A stretch of 5,446 nt of DNA from PUMD01 sp964599275 (lineage in GTDB: Bacteria; Bacillota; Sulfobacillia; SLMV01), in the NCBI GenBank assembly GCA_964599275.1, contig CAZRFK010000107.1, positions 1 through 5,446 of the forward strand, written 5' to 3'. Below, one piece after another: positions 4,969 through 5,446 of this stretch (position 1 is the first letter of the stretch; each line of letters begins with the position of its first letter). Under the pieces are notes generated by a model. It made no database searches, was not told where the DNA came from, and worked only from the letters and a program-made list of their open reading frames with translations. Made by a program: the position numbers and the translations under genes.

Positions 4969-5446
4969 CATTATCAAAATGGAACAGAGCAACACCGGCG
5001 GCGTGGAGGTTCTCTGTGCTCCTGACATCGACAAAGAGTCAGGAGATTCTGAAAACTTATCCTCCTCCAATGATGAAGGGGGTCCGCAATTTACAGACGT
5101 GGACGAGGCCAGAAAAAAGGCCGCTGAAATATTACAGGAGGCCAAAAACCAAGCTGATGAGCTGCTTGTTCAGGCTGAAGCTGATGCCGAGAAGCTGCGA
5201 AAAGCTGCTCAGAAAGAGGGACGAAAGGACGGCCTGAAAGAGGGACGAGAGAAAGCATTACAGGAATTAGAAGATTCTTTAGAAAAATTTACCGAATGGC
5301 AGAAGCAGTTGAGCAGGAAGTACGATGACTCTCTCAAGCAAATTGAACAACAGCTGAGTGCCCTGTTGGTAGATCTGGTAGAAAAGGCGGTCGGAAAAAC
5401 TTTCCAAGAGCGTCCAGACTGGGTTGTTGAGATGATGAAGGATTGT
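4934..5446 (+). CDS. fliH: Flagellar assembly protein FliH, 5' part
   Basis: FliH binds and restrains the flagellar export ATPase FliI and tethers it to the C ring. The frame runs open to the window end (171 codons seen; full proteins are usually about 230-270 residues). It is Glu/Lys/Ala-rich and predicted helical, as in FliH and the V/A-type stator stalk proteins. It contains a GxxxGxxxG repeat at residues 96-104 (EGRKDGLKEGREKA), a known hallmark of FliH, followed by a segment (LVDLVEKAVGKTFQERPDWV) typical of the start of the C-terminal domain. I prefer the TTG at 4934: AGGGAG at 4919-4924 lies 9 bases upstream, and the reading gives an N-terminal SSNIIK like the conserved start of many FliH proteins. 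The first ATG (4979) has no SD. This start makes a 35-base overlap with fliG. fliI is the expected next gene. Confidence 0.88.
   Translation, partial: MPEAEKTVWSSNIIKMEQSNTGGVEVLCAPDIDKESGDSENLSSSNDEGGPQFTDVDEARKKAAEILQEAKNQADELLVQAEADAEKLRKAAQKEGRKDGLKEGREKALQELEDSLEKFTEWQKQLSRKYDDSLKQIEQQLSALLVDLVEKAVGKTFQERPDWVVEMMKDC

Noticed and set aside
5016..5237. A 73-codon + strand frame within fliH
   Set aside because: It lies in another frame within fliH, whose own frame has the helical GxxxG pattern of the family. The alternative product is basic and unlike any known family.

Overview
The window looks like the chromosome of a flagellated member of the Bacillota, most likely the Clostridia. Four things point there: the hslU-to-flgB gene junction, the flgB-flgC-fliE-fliF-fliG-fliH order, strong purine-rich Shine-Dalgarno (SD) sites, and a class I cyclic-di-GMP riboswitch in the flgB leader. 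The proteins are acidic, FliF especially, which may hint at a saline or alkaline habitat. This is only an inference and no species is recognised.

Layout, all on the + strand. Positions 1-538 are the 3' part of hslU, the ATPase of the HslUV (ClpYQ) protease. Positions 539-1029 are a long gap between genes. Its first part holds two modest hairpins and a doubtful 43-codon frame. Its second part holds a c-di-GMP-I aptamer (about 840-936) and an expression platform that runs to the flgB SD. Positions 1030-5446 are the start of a tightly packed flagellar basal-body operon: flgB, flgC, fliE, fliF, fliG and the 5' part of fliH, which continues past the window. Together they encode proximal rod parts, the rod-to-MS-ring junction, the MS ring, the C-ring rotor protein and the export ATPase regulator.

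The most notable signal is in the flgB leader. The aptamer core segment 871-881 (GGAGGCGCAAA) is perfectly complementary over 11 bases to 1000-1010 (TTTGCGCCTCC), just upstream of flgB. The last five bases of that downstream segment (CCTCC, 1006-1010) are also perfectly complementary to the flgB SD (GGAGG, 1018-1022). The aptamer and the SD therefore carry the same pentamer and compete for one anti-SD strand. This predicts a translational OFF switch. With c-di-GMP bound, the aptamer holds its own strand and CCTCC masks the SD. Without c-di-GMP, CCTCC is captured by the aptamer strand and flgB is translated. Through overlaps and short gaps the effect could spread along the whole basal-body operon, in line with the general rule that high c-di-GMP represses motility.

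Several start sites were chosen from SD spacing: flgC at 1421, fliE at 1903, fliF at 2255, fliG at 3940 (or TTG 3934), and fliH at TTG 4934 inside the end of fliG.
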